Of a stretch of 64,000 nucleotides of DNA, positions 1-9,126 are shown one piece after another. The first letter of the stretch is position 1. Each line of letters begins with the position of its first letter. The notes under the pieces are model-generated. The model did not search any database and had not been told where the DNA came from. It was given only the letters and a program-made list of their open reading frames with translations. This DNA is from Dyadobacter chenhuakuii. Lineage in GTDB: Bacteria; Bacteroidota; Bacteroidia; Cytophagales; Spirosomataceae. The position numbers and the translations under genes are program-made. The stretch covers positions 5,323,001 through 5,387,000 of the forward strand of contig NZ_CP098805.1 in the NCBI RefSeq assembly GCF_023821985.2, read 5' to 3'.

Positions 1-458
1 CCTTGTTACGGGGCGAATCCCCACTTACCAGCGGCGAACGCGAACTCATTGCCGCTTACGTTTCCCATCTGAACGACTGCCGGTTCTGCCACATGTCGCA
101 CGCCTCGGCTGCGATGGCGCATTTGTCGTGTGATCTCGACCAGATCGCAGATATCCGCAATGGTTTTCAGGAAATTCCGGTCACGCCTAAACTGCGCGCG
201 CTACTCCAAATCGCTGCCAAAGTGCAGCAAAGCGGTAAGGAAGTTTCCGAAGAAGACGTTGCTGCGGCAAGAGCCGAAGGGGCCATTGACCGCGAGATTC
301 ATGACACGGTTTTGATCGCAGCGTCATTCTGCATGTTCAACCGCTACGTAGACGGATTGGGCACATGGGCGCCTCGGGAAAACGAAGATTACCGCGCAAT
401 GGGACAACGTATGGCCTTCAAGGGTTACATTCCTTCGGTTGAGCAAACAGCTGAATAA
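1..458 (+). CDS. AhpD-like / carboxymuconolactone decarboxylase family protein, 5' end outside window
   Basis: This is the C-terminal ~151 residues of a small all-helical AhpD-fold protein. The CRFCHMSH stretch is the CxxC...H redox motif of alkylhydroperoxidase D-like peroxidases, whose two cysteines cycle with peroxide. It is a close paralogue of the next gene: the visible part begins at LLRGES, which aligns with residue ~35 of that 190-aa protein, so about 35 N-terminal residues lie to the left of the window. The TTG at position 3 is therefore internal rather than a real start. It is separated by 29 bp from the next gene and probably shares its operon. The peroxidase-type role is from the family; the true substrate is unknown. 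Confidence 0.8.
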   Translation, partial: LLRGESPLTSGERELIAAYVSHLNDCRFCHMSHASAAMAHLSCDLDQIADIRNGFQEIPVTPKLRALLQIAAKVQQSGKEVSEEDVAAARAEGAIDREIHDTVLIAASFCMFNRYVDGLGTWAPRENEDYRAMGQRMAFKGYIPSVEQTAE

Positions 459-487
459 TTTATCTAAACCATTTTCACTCAATAGCA

Positions 488-1060
488 ATGCCACATATAC
501 CATTGCCGGAACATTTGCCGGGAATAACAGGTCTGCTCGAATACAATAAGGAAACCGCCGCGCCGATCCGTGCGCTAACGCAATTCCTTTTGCGCGGTGA
601 ATCCACATTAACACCCGGAGAAAGGGAGCTGATCGCGACCATCGTCTCGCACAACAATGCATGCAAGTTTTGCACTGCTGCACACACTGCCGCCGCTGAT
701 CTGCTGATCGGCAACACCGAAACCTGCGAAATCATGAAGCAGGACATTGACGCTGCGCCGGTAAGCGACAAAATGAAAGCACTATTAAAAATCGCCAGAC
801 AAGTGCAGATAAGCGGGAAGGCCGTAACGCCCGAAGCCATTGCAGCTGCGAAAGACAACAGTGCTACGGATCTCGAAATCCACGACACCGTGCTCATTGC
901 CGCCTTGTTTTGCCTGTACAACCGCTATGTAGACGGAATGGCCACAATAGCGCCATCCAATCCTGATTTTTACCAAGGCCTCGGCCAGCGGCTGGTCGAC
1001 CATGGCTATAACCGGCTGGCCAATGGATACGATCATTTGAAACAACAACAACCCTCTTAA
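488..1060 (+). CDS. AhpD-like / carboxymuconolactone decarboxylase family protein
   Basis: This complete 190-aa cytoplasmic protein has the AhpD redox motif CKFCTAAH at about residues 62-69, so a peroxidase or thiol-disulfide role is likely. There is no signal peptide. It is a tandem paralogue of the truncated gene to its left; motifs such as LLRGES..PGEREL, EIHDTVLIAA and NRYVDG are shared. The ATG at 488 is the only sensible start and gives the full-length N-terminus. Only 13 bp separate its stop from the TonB receptor that follows, which suggests one transcript covering both AhpD genes, the receptor and the MFS transporter. The link between the AhpD pair and a specific transported compound is inference. 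Confidence 0.82.
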   Translation: MPHIPLPEHLPGITGLLEYNKETAAPIRALTQFLLRGESTLTPGERELIATIVSHNNACKFCTAAHTAAADLLIGNTETCEIMKQDIDAAPVSDKMKALLKIARQVQISGKAVTPEAIAAAKDNSATDLEIHDTVLIAALFCLYNRYVDGMATIAPSNPDFYQGLGQRLVDHGYNRLANGYDHLKQQQPS

Positions 1061-1073
1061 ATCTGACTCCTCT

Positions 1074-3845
1074 ATGAAAAGAACTTTACTTTTGATGTTT
1101 TCAATCCTCTGCGTTTTGTTCATGCAAAATGCAAAGGCACAATCCACGCAGCTTTCGGGGCGCATTACGGATAACGGCACCCAAAAGCCACTTTCAGGCG
1201 TTTCTGTGTCGGTTAAGGGGAAAAATACAGGTGCTATCACGAACGGTGACGGCCTGTTTGAATTAAAAACCAATGTGCCTGCCACGCTGGTGATTTCGCT
1301 GATCGGTTATGCGCGTCAGGAAGTGGAAGTTGCTTCTGCGCAGGCTATTAATGTGAATCTTGTTCCGGCTGCGGAAGAGCTTAACCAGGTTGTGGTTTCG
1401 GCCTCACGGGTGGAAGAGAGCATATTACGTTCGCCGGTGAGCATTGAAAAAATGGACTCCCGAGCGGTGCAGCAAACACCTTCCGCCAATTATTTTGACG
1501 GGCTGGTCAATATGAAATCACTGGATATGGTTACCAGCAGCCTTACTTACAAGCAGATTAATACACGTGGATTCAACTCAACGGGTAACAGCCGTTTCCT
1601 GCAACTGGTGGATGGCGTTGATAACCAGCCTTCCGGACTTGGTTTTGCGATGGGAAATCTTTTTGGCCCGCATGACATCGATGTGGAAAGCGCAGAGCTG
1701 ATTCCAGGCGCGGCATCCGCGTTGTATGGCCCTATTGCTTTTAACGGCATGCTCAATACACGCACCAAAAATCCATATGAATATCAGGGACTGAGCGCAC
1801 AGACAAAATTCGGCGTCAACCACATTGGCGACGGAACGGGCATGGGAGCGAAACCCATGTATGACCTGGCCGTTCGTTATGCCAAAGCATTTAACAACAA
1901 GTTTGCCTTCAAAGCTGCTGCTTCCTACCTGAAAGGAACCGACTGGTATGCAAATGATTACACCGACATTGACCCGAACACACCAGCAGCAAACCGAGGC
2001 CCGATTAATCCCGGTAGAAACGCACTGAACATTTACGGTGACGAAGTCGCACAAACCATTCCGAGCATCGGCCGCGTTTCGCGCACAGGTTATGAAGAAA
2101 AAGATCTTGCGACTTACGGCGTTTACAGCCTGAAACTGCTCGGCGCATTGCATTACCGCATTACTGACAGGCTGGAAGCCATTTATCAGGGAAATTTTAA
2201 TCAGGGAACGGCTCAATATACGGGTAGTAACCGCTTCGTGATCAATGATTTCAAATTCATTCAACATCGGTTAGAGTTAAGAGGCAGCAACTTTTACGTG
2301 CGCGCTTACTCCAATCAGGAACGCTCGACAAACTCTTACAACACCCGCGCGCTGGGTCAGCACATCAACAGGACCTGGGTGAAGGATCTGGCTGGAAATA
2401 CAGTTTCGCCCGACAAAGCGGATGCAACCTGGTTTGAAAGATATACAGCTGCTTACAATGGCGCCATTGCCTCGGTAGGAAGCAAAGATCATTCACTTGC
2501 CCGCACTTTTGCGGATCAGGGCCGCATTCTGCCGGGATCCAGTGAATATGAATCGGCCAAAGACCGTCTGATCCAGACACGCGGACTGTCCGGAGCCGGA
2601 ATTCTCAGCGAATGCAGCCTGCGTCATGTGGAAGGCATGTATGATTTTAGTTCAGCATTGAAATTTATCAACTTCCAGATAGGCGGCAATTACCGCAAAT
2701 ATTACCTGAATACAGGTGGGACGCTGTTTGATGATAAAGACAAAAACCTCACCAATGAGGAATACGGCGTTTTTGCTCAAGCATCCAAGTCGTTCTGGAA
2801 AGATGTTTTAAAGCTGACCGTTTCGGGCCGTTACGACAAGAATGAAAACTTCGACGGTCGTTTTACACCGCGCGCTTCGGCGGTGATTTCTCCAAATGAA
2901 AACCACCATTTCCGGGTTTCTTACCAAACCGGCTTCCGCAACCCTACCATTGGCGATCAATACATTAAGCTCAATGTAGGCCCGATCATCATTCTGGGTG
3001 GTGCGCCGGTGAACTCTGCCGGGCTCAATGCTTATGAAAACTCGGTGACCATCGCTTCTTTTGGTGCATTTGCAAGTGCATTCGGATCGGATATGGCGAA
3101 AGGAACACCATTTCCACAGGCAATTGCCAACAACAAAGACAAACTGGTGAAATCCAATGTTCCTTACATTAAGTCCGAAAAAGTGAAAAGCTACGAGATT
3201 GGTTATAAGGGGATTATTGCCAAAAAGCTTTTGTTTGACGTCAATTACTATTACAGCCAGTACACTGATTTTATGATCAATACGGTGGTGGCGAGAGCGA
3301 AATCGGATATCCTTTTGCCGGATGGGAAGGTGAACCCTGCGGCTGCTGCCGAATTGCTCGGAGCGGACCGACAGCTTTTCCAACTTTACACCAATGCGGC
3401 TGACAAAGTTTCCATCCAGGGCGTAAGTGCCGGGTTGACTTATTCACTGCCCAAAAACTACAAGATCAGCGCAAACACAACCTGGATCGATTTCAACATT
3501 GGCGATGCGGACCAAAACAACATTCCGGCTTTCAACACGCCTGAATGGAAAACCAACCTCATTTTGGGCAATTCAAAACTGACCGAGAAAATCGGCTTCA
3601 ATGTGGCGTGGCACTGGCAGAGCAGCTTCGACTGGTATGGCACATTCACAGAAAACGCGCCTGGAAAAGTGAAAAGCTACAACCTCCTGGACGCGCAGAT
3701 AAGCTATCGCATTCCGAGCCTGAAAACGATCGTGAAGCTGGGCGCGGCGAATCTGACAAACCAATACATTGTGCAAGCATACGGCTCTCCGGCGGTAGGC
3801 GGACTGTATTATGTAAGTCTCAATTTTGATCAGCTTTTCAGATAA
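1074..3845 (+). CDS. TonB-dependent outer-membrane receptor with carboxypeptidase-regulatory-like domain
   Basis: This 923-aa protein starts with a signal peptide (MKRTLLLMFSILCVLF..AKAQ, residues 1-22). A CarboxypepD_reg-like beta-sandwich follows (about 25-105, with LSGRITDNG and GDGLFELK), then a plug domain (about 110-235, RGFNSTGNSR and SALYGP) and a beta-barrel ending in aromatic-rich strands (..YYVSLNFDQLFR). It would take up a bulky ligand across the outer membrane using TonB energy. No SusD partner is adjacent, so it is not a classical SusC/D glycan pair. It sits 13 bp after an AhpD-like gene and 17 bp before an MFS transporter, which together would make an outer- plus inner-membrane import route. 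The substrate cannot be told from the sequence. Confidence 0.9.
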   Translation: MKRTLLLMFSILCVLFMQNAKAQSTQLSGRITDNGTQKPLSGVSVSVKGKNTGAITNGDGLFELKTNVPATLVISLIGYARQEVEVASAQAINVNLVPAAEELNQVVVSASRVEESILRSPVSIEKMDSRAVQQTPSANYFDGLVNMKSLDMVTSSLTYKQINTRGFNSTGNSRFLQLVDGVDNQPSGLGFAMGNLFGPHDIDVESAELIPGAASALYGPIAFNGMLNTRTKNPYEYQGLSAQTKFGVNHIGDGTGMGAKPMYDLAVRYAKAFNNKFAFKAAASYLKGTDWYANDYTDIDPNTPAANRGPINPGRNALNIYGDEVAQTIPSIGRVSRTGYEEKDLATYGVYSLKLLGALHYRITDRLEAIYQGNFNQGTAQYTGSNRFVINDFKFIQHRLELRGSNFYVRAYSNQERSTNSYNTRALGQHINRTWVKDLAGNTVSPDKADATWFERYTAAYNGAIASVGSKDHSLARTFADQGRILPGSSEYESAKDRLIQTRGLSGAGILSECSLRHVEGMYDFSSALKFINFQIGGNYRKYYLNTGGTLFDDKDKNLTNEEYGVFAQASKSFWKDVLKLTVSGRYDKNENFDGRFTPRASAVISPNENHHFRVSYQTGFRNPTIGDQYIKLNVGPIIILGGAPVNSAGLNAYENSVTIASFGAFASAFGSDMAKGTPFPQAIANNKDKLVKSNVPYIKSEKVKSYEIGYKGIIAKKLLFDVNYYYSQYTDFMINTVVARAKSDILLPDGKVNPAAAAELLGADRQLFQLYTNAADKVSIQGVSAGLTYSLPKNYKISANTTWIDFNIGDADQNNIPAFNTPEWKTNLILGNSKLTEKIGFNVAWHWQSSFDWYGTFTENAPGKVKSYNLLDAQISYRIPSLKTIVKLGAANLTNQYIVQAYGSPAVGGLYYVSLNFDQLFR

Positions 3846-3862
3846 TAACGGCTGCTACGAAC

Positions 3863-5080
3863 ATGGAAACATTGGAATTGACTAATCTAGAAGAAAAGGG
3901 AACAGGCTCAAAATGGCTTGCATTTGGCTTGTGCGGAGTGAGTTACATGCTGAGCGGGACAGTTTCCACATTAATGTCGGTTTACCTGCCCGTGGCGATT
4001 CCCGAGCTGAAAGGGCAGGCCGTTTCGCAAGCCGAGCTGGGTGAGATCGGTGCTTATGTGAATGCCATATTCCTTTATGGCTGGATGGTTGGCGGTCTGC
4101 TGTTTGGTTTCGTGAGCGACCGCATCGGTCGTGTCAGATCACTGACATTGGTCATCGGCCTTTACGGAATTTCCACTTGCCTCGTTACCATTGTTCCGGA
4201 TTGGTATAGTTTGCTGGCCTTGCGGTTCTTTGCGGGCATGGGCATAGGCGGGGTTTTGCTGCTCACAACAGTTTATATTTCGGAGATCTGGCAGGATAAA
4301 AACAGAGCAGTCATGCTCGGGATCCTGGCCGTTTTCTTCCCGGTTGGCATTGTGACAACGGGCAGTCTCAATCTCATTTTTTCCGATTGGAGGAGCGCTT
4401 TTGGCATAGGTTTTATCCCTGTTGTCGTATCCGTACTCGTTCTTTTTTTACTCCCCGAATCAGATAAATGGCGTTCAACCCGGACGCATGTCGATCAACC
4501 GGAAGGCCTTTTCAATAAAAATAACCGGGCTAATCTGCTTTCGGGCTCACTGATTTTCGGTTCCGTGCTCATCGGGCTTTGGGGGATCTTTTCCTGGCTG
4601 CCTACTTGGGTTCAGACATTGCTCACGGCTGGTCAGGATGGCCAGAGGGAGCGGGGGCTGGTGATGATTTTACTGGGTGCGGGCGGCATCACAGGTGGTG
4701 TTTTTTCCGGAATGCTGATCAATAAATTTGGTAAAAAGGCCACATTAATGTTCACTTTCGGCACCTGCCTGCTCATGTGCTGCATTTTGTTCCTTACCAA
4801 CAGCACATTTTCAAACATTATATATGTAGAAACGGCCGTGCTGGCTTTCTGTTTCGGGATCAGCCAGGGCGCGTTGTCAAGTTATATTCCTGAGCTGTTC
4901 CCGGTTTCGATCCGGGGAACTGCAACGGGCTTTTGCTTTAATGTAGGGCGGTTTTTTACGGCCACGGCGGTGTTCTTTATCGGCTCGCTGGTGGCGGTCC
5001 TGGGTGGTTTCGGGAATGCATTGCTTGTGTTCACGGTCCCTTTCCTGGTTGCGTTCCTTGTTACTGCCAGAAGCAAGTAA
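3863..5080 (+). CDS. MFS transporter
   Basis: This 405-aa inner-membrane protein of the major facilitator superfamily has about 12 hydrophobic helices. The loop 2-3 signature GFVSDRIGRVRS (motif A) falls near residue 87. The second half carries a related loop, INKFGKKATLM, as expected from the internal duplication of MFS proteins. It is the last gene of the AhpD-AhpD-TonB receptor operon, with a 17-bp gap upstream and a strong terminator 31 bp downstream. Sugar-, organic-acid- and aromatic-acid-type MFS porters look alike at this level, so the substrate is undetermined. Pairing with the receptor suggests import of the same compound (inference). Confidence 0.87.
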   Translation: METLELTNLEEKGTGSKWLAFGLCGVSYMLSGTVSTLMSVYLPVAIPELKGQAVSQAELGEIGAYVNAIFLYGWMVGGLLFGFVSDRIGRVRSLTLVIGLYGISTCLVTIVPDWYSLLALRFFAGMGIGGVLLLTTVYISEIWQDKNRAVMLGILAVFFPVGIVTTGSLNLIFSDWRSAFGIGFIPVVVSVLVLFLLPESDKWRSTRTHVDQPEGLFNKNNRANLLSGSLIFGSVLIGLWGIFSWLPTWVQTLLTAGQDGQRERGLVMILLGAGGITGGVFSGMLINKFGKKATLMFTFGTCLLMCCILFLTNSTFSNIIYVETAVLAFCFGISQGALSSYIPELFPVSIRGTATGFCFNVGRFFTATAVFFIGSLVAVLGGFGNALLVFTVPFLVAFLVTARSK

Positions 5081-5111
5081 TAAAAATATTATCATAGGTT
5101 AATAATTAGGC

Positions 5112-5150
5112 AAACGGATTTGCCATATGGCGAATCCGTTTCTTTTTTTT
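5112..5150 (+). terminator. Rho-independent terminator of the AhpD-TonB-MFS operon
   Basis: A 13-bp stem (AAACGGATTTGCC at 5112-5124 pairing with GGCGAATCCGTTT at 5129-5141, one G-T pair) has a 4-nt ATAT loop and is followed by a long T-tract that runs on to about 5160. It lies 31 bp after the MFS stop codon. Confidence 0.9.
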
Positions 5151-5194
5151 TCTTTTTTTTGTTTCAATCTTTTGATAAACAGCATTTTATATCA

Positions 5195-6337
5195 ATGAAA
5201 AAATTACTCTACCTGGGCATTACCGGCATTATCCTCTATGAGATCGCAAAGGTGTATTTCATCATGCCTATGCCCGGAAGCCAGCAGATGAACAGCATCG
5301 ACATCGCCTATTTTCTTCACACCTGGCGCTGGGCGTTCCGGATCGTGTTCTGGCTGATGATCATTGCGGGCTGCACCACGGCATTAATGGGAAAAAGGAA
5401 ATGGATCACCGTTATCCTGCTCATGGCGGCGGGCGCGGTGACTTACGGCACCAACTACGAAATGGCCGCCGACACCATGTTCTACCAGCCTTCGCAGGTG
5501 ATTTTACACAATGCTTTCCAGAACAAGGTGCAGGACGACCGCCTCGTTATCGGCGTGGAAATTAATGGCGAGGCCAAGGCATATCCCATTCAATTCATCG
5601 GTTACCATCATCAGGTGCGGGACGTGCTGGGCGGAAAACCTGTGATTGTCACCTATTGCACGGTTTGCCGCACAGGAAGGGTTTTCGAGCCTATTATAGA
5701 AGGCAAGCCGGATGCGTTCAGGCTGGTAGGAATGGATCATTTCAATGCTATGTTTGAGGACGAGCGCACGGGAAGCTGGTGGCGGCAGGCAAACGGTGAA
5801 GCCATTGCCGGACCACTGAAAGGCCAGATGCTGCCCGAACTTCCTACCACGCAAACAACCGTTTCGCAATGGCTCAAAATGCATCCCAACAGCCAGATCA
5901 TGCAGCCCGACCCAGCTTACCAGGCCAAATACGATTCCATGAGCCGTTACGAATCTGGGAAGGGAAGATCGGCGCTGACCAAAACGGATACAACGGCCTG
6001 GAAGGATAAGTCGTGGGTAGTAGGCGTGCAGGCGGGCAAGAACAGCAAAGCTTACGACTGGCATAAATTGTTAAAACACCGGGTCATCAACGACCGTGTG
6101 GGAGTTACGCCTGTGGCGGTTGTGATTGCGGAGGATAACAAAAGCTTTTTCGCTTTTGAAAAGGAATTGGGACAGGAATTCGAGATTAGAAATGACACTT
6201 TGTACGCTCAGAATAATGCTTACAACCTGTTGGGAAAACGCGTTTCAGGAGAAGGTGAGGACTTGAAACGGATCAATGCTTACCAGGAATTCTGGCATAG
6301 CTGGCGCACCTTTCACCCTGATACACAGCAGTATTGA
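5195..6337 (+). CDS. DUF3179 domain-containing membrane protein
   Basis: The open frame extends upstream to 5120, but that part overlaps the T-tract of a terminator. The start chosen is the ATG at 5195 (MKKLLYLGITGI), giving 380 aa. The first ~110 residues hold about three membrane helices. The rest is a soluble DUF3179 domain with the conserved stretches VEINGEAKAYP, YHHQVRD and TYCTVCRTGRVF. The two cysteines of YCTVCR are a family hallmark. The function of DUF3179 is not established; metal or haem handling has only been guessed. The gene is 22 bp upstream of a FecA-like TonB receptor and is probably cotranscribed with it, which fits a role in metal or siderophore metabolism (inference). 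Confidence 0.8.
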   Translation: MKKLLYLGITGIILYEIAKVYFIMPMPGSQQMNSIDIAYFLHTWRWAFRIVFWLMIIAGCTTALMGKRKWITVILLMAAGAVTYGTNYEMAADTMFYQPSQVILHNAFQNKVQDDRLVIGVEINGEAKAYPIQFIGYHHQVRDVLGGKPVIVTYCTVCRTGRVFEPIIEGKPDAFRLVGMDHFNAMFEDERTGSWWRQANGEAIAGPLKGQMLPELPTTQTTVSQWLKMHPNSQIMQPDPAYQAKYDSMSRYESGKGRSALTKTDTTAWKDKSWVVGVQAGKNSKAYDWHKLLKHRVINDRVGVTPVAVVIAEDNKSFFAFEKELGQEFEIRNDTLYAQNNAYNLLGKRVSGEGEDLKRINAYQEFWHSWRTFHPDTQQY

Positions 6338-6359
6338 ATTTTTAATTAATATTTAAATA

Positions 6360-8576
6360 ATGAACATTAAATCTACGCTGATTACGCTGGTTGTGCTGTC
6401 GGGAATTTTTAAAGGAGCCGCATTTGCGCAGGAAAAGCAAAACGAAAAACAGGATGCCGACAAAGTCCTGGACCTGAAAGAGGTTACCATTGAAGAACGA
6501 AAAAATATCATCCATACCGAGCGCCTGCCTGACGTGCAGAACACTTACATTCATGCGGGGAAAAAGAGTGAAGTGATCCAGTTGGGCGGGGTGAATGGCA
6601 ATATCGCTGAGAAAACGGGCAGGCAAATTTTCGCCAGAATCCCCGGTGTGTTTGTCTATGACATGGACGGCAGCGGCAACCAGATCAATATTTCCACACG
6701 CGGCCTCGATCCGCACCGATCGTGGGAATACAACATTCGCCAAAACGGCGTCATTACCAACTCAGATATGTACGGTTATCCTGCCAGCCATTACAGCCCG
6801 GCTATGGAATCCATTGAGCGCATTGAGCTGGTAAGGGGCACCGGGTCGCTGCAATATGGTGCGCAGTTCGGTGGGATGATCAATTATGTGACCAAAGGGC
6901 CGGATACGACCCGAGCATTTTCTTTCGAAAGCATTAACTCGGTAGGTTCGTTCGGGCTTTTCAGCTCGTATAATGCCATCGGCGGTAAGGTCGGTAAGTT
7001 GGTTTACTCGGCTTATTACCAGAAACGACATTCCAAAGGATATAGAAAAAATGCTAAATCAGATGCGGAATCGCAGTTTATAAGTCTTGCTTATGAATTT
7101 AATCAATCTTTGCGCATCAAGGCAGAACTGGGACGCTCTTCTTATGTTTACCAAATCCCCGGCCCGCTCACCGACGCCATGTTCGCTGCCGATCCGCGGC
7201 AATCGACGCGTTCGAGAAATTATTTTAACCCCGACATTTACATTCCCTCCATTGTCCTGGACTGGCAGATCAGCCCGGCGACGCAGATGAAATTGACCAA
7301 TTCCGGTGTTTATGGAGCGCGTAATAGTGTGATGTTTGATGCATTCGCCAATGTTCCCGACACGATCAATGCGGCTACGAAATCTTACAAAGCGCGGCAG
7401 GTGGACATTGATAATTTCAAAAGCTTCACTTCCGAGCTGCGGATGCTGCATCATTACAATGTGGCCGGTTTCAAAAATGTGCTTTCGGGCGGTGTGCAGC
7501 TCATGCACAACAACCTGCGCAGAAGGCAACTTGGCAAAGGCACAACGGGCAGTGATTTTAACTTGACATTAACCGACCCGGTTTTTGGCAGGGACCTTTA
7601 TATGAAGACCAATAATGTGGCTGTCTTTTTGGAAAACATGATTTACCTGACGCCGCAATGGACCGTTTCGCCGGGCTTCCGCTACGAAAACGGCGCGACG
7701 GATATGACCGGAAATATCAGTTATTACGATCCGGGAGACCTTCCTAACAAAATTAAACATCGTTTTCCACTGTTTGGGATCAGTTCGCAATACAGGCTCG
7801 ATGCGCAGAACCGCATTTATGCAGGCATTTCGCAGGCTTACCGGCCGGTGGTTTTTAAGGACATTATCCCTGGATCTATTTTGGAAAAAGTGGATAAAAA
7901 TCTGAAAGACGCTTATGGTCATAATGTTGAAGCGGGCATTAACGGAAGCACCAAAAACCTGCGCTATGACATTGGCGTTTTCCAGGTTTTGATCAACAAC
8001 AGGATGGGAACCGTTTCCATGCGCGAGGGTGCTAACGCATACATTCTGCGCACCGTTACAGGCGATACGCGCACGAGGGGCGTGGAAGCATACATCGAAT
8101 ATGTGCCGCTTCGCATCAATACATCATCTACACCCACGGAGCTTTCTATTTTCACTTCAACCTCTTATTTTGATGCAAAGTATATCAAAGGCAATGCAGT
8201 TGTAAACAACGAGAACACCAGTGTCGCCGGAAATAAAGTAGAAGGCGTGCCCACCTGGATTTCCCGGAACGGTGTGCAGCTTTTGTATAAAAAACTATCG
8301 GTAACCTGCCAGTATAGCTACGTAAGCGCCAATTTTGCGAATCCGCTGAACACGATTGAGCCCTCTGCGAACGGCACAGTCGGAAAAGTCCCTGGCTACG
8401 GGCTCCTCGACCTCAATGCCACATGGCATTTGGGCGGCAATTACACATTGCGGGCTGGCGTAAACAATGTTACCAACAAGCAATATTTCACCAAAAGGCC
8501 CACCATGTATCCCGGCGCAGGGATATGGAGTTCCGATGGCCGCAGCTTTGGACTTTCGTTTGGGGTGAAGATTTAG
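6360..8576 (+). CDS. TonB-dependent receptor, FecA-like
   Basis: This 738-aa outer-membrane receptor begins with a signal peptide (MNIKSTLITLVVLSG..AFAQ). A plug domain follows (about 75-200, with RIPGVFVYDMDGSGNQINIS, RGLDPHRSWEYN, and RGTGSLQYGAQFGGMINYV), then a barrel that closes with GLSFGVKI. There is no carboxypeptidase-like extension. The plug wording with RGLDPHRS resembles FecA-type ferric-dicitrate or siderophore receptors, so iron-chelate uptake is the favoured role but is not proven. It lies 22 bp downstream of the DUF3179 gene and 65 bp upstream of a small flavin-fold protein. No FecI/FecR regulatory pair is adjacent. Confidence 0.87.
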   Translation: MNIKSTLITLVVLSGIFKGAAFAQEKQNEKQDADKVLDLKEVTIEERKNIIHTERLPDVQNTYIHAGKKSEVIQLGGVNGNIAEKTGRQIFARIPGVFVYDMDGSGNQINISTRGLDPHRSWEYNIRQNGVITNSDMYGYPASHYSPAMESIERIELVRGTGSLQYGAQFGGMINYVTKGPDTTRAFSFESINSVGSFGLFSSYNAIGGKVGKLVYSAYYQKRHSKGYRKNAKSDAESQFISLAYEFNQSLRIKAELGRSSYVYQIPGPLTDAMFAADPRQSTRSRNYFNPDIYIPSIVLDWQISPATQMKLTNSGVYGARNSVMFDAFANVPDTINAATKSYKARQVDIDNFKSFTSELRMLHHYNVAGFKNVLSGGVQLMHNNLRRRQLGKGTTGSDFNLTLTDPVFGRDLYMKTNNVAVFLENMIYLTPQWTVSPGFRYENGATDMTGNISYYDPGDLPNKIKHRFPLFGISSQYRLDAQNRIYAGISQAYRPVVFKDIIPGSILEKVDKNLKDAYGHNVEAGINGSTKNLRYDIGVFQVLINNRMGTVSMREGANAYILRTVTGDTRTRGVEAYIEYVPLRINTSSTPTELSIFTSTSYFDAKYIKGNAVVNNENTSVAGNKVEGVPTWISRNGVQLLYKKLSVTCQYSYVSANFANPLNTIEPSANGTVGKVPGYGLLDLNATWHLGGNYTLRAGVNNVTNKQYFTKRPTMYPGAGIWSSDGRSFGLSFGVKI

Positions 8577-8641
8577 GTTCTTTTGCAAAATTTTGCCTGG
8601 CATTATTTTAATATCTGCTATTACAAAAACGACAAACTATC

Positions 8642-9058
8642 ATGGCAGATAAAACGCTGAAAGACGTAAGTGAAGTAATGAAAGATATTGATCTTTGTAT
8701 GCTTACCACCACCACAACCGATGGCATGCTGGCTTCGAGGCCGATGAGCAATAACGGGGAAGTGGAATACGACGGTAATTCCTATTTTTTTACATGGGAA
8801 GGCTCGCGGATGGTCAGTGACATTGAGCTGGACAGCAAAGTGAACCTTACGTTCCAGGGACAAAAAGACATTTGGATCTCGGTTGCAGGAAAAGCGGAGG
8901 TGAGCCGCGAGCGTGAGGATATGGAAGAACATTGGGTAGAGGAGTTGAACCAGTGGTTTGAAGAGGGGCTGGATACACCCGGCATTGCAATGATTACCGT
9001 GAAAGCCAAAAGAATAAAATACTGGCAGGGTGAGGAAGAGGGAGAAGTAAAGTTATAA
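8642..9058 (+). CDS. Pyridoxamine 5'-phosphate oxidase-fold (general stress protein 26-like) protein
   Basis: This 138-aa cytoplasmic protein has the split-barrel flavin-binding fold of the PNPOx-like family. Visible family features are CMLTTTTTDGMLASRPMSN near residue 19 and the strand W-E-G-S-R-M-V followed by KVNLTF and WISVAGKAEV. Members of the general-stress branch bind FMN, FAD or F420; catalytic partners are not identified here. It is the last gene before a strong terminator and may be cotranscribed with the FecA-like receptor 65 bp upstream. Confidence 0.82.
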   Translation: MADKTLKDVSEVMKDIDLCMLTTTTTDGMLASRPMSNNGEVEYDGNSYFFTWEGSRMVSDIELDSKVNLTFQGQKDIWISVAGKAEVSREREDMEEHWVEELNQWFEEGLDTPGIAMITVKAKRIKYWQGEEEGEVKL

Positions 9059-9083
9059 TTTTTATATAAATGCTTTAATTTGT

Positions 9084-9118
9084 GGATCACGCCGATAACC
9101 GGCGTGATCCTCTTTTTT
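9084..9118 (+). terminator. Rho-independent terminator
   Basis: A perfect 11-bp stem (GGATCACGCCG at 9084-9094, CGGCGTGATCC at 9100-9110) with a 5-nt loop is followed by TCTTTTTT. It ends transcription after the PNPOx-like gene and before the esterase gene. Confidence 0.9.
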
Positions 9119-9126
9119 GATATGAT

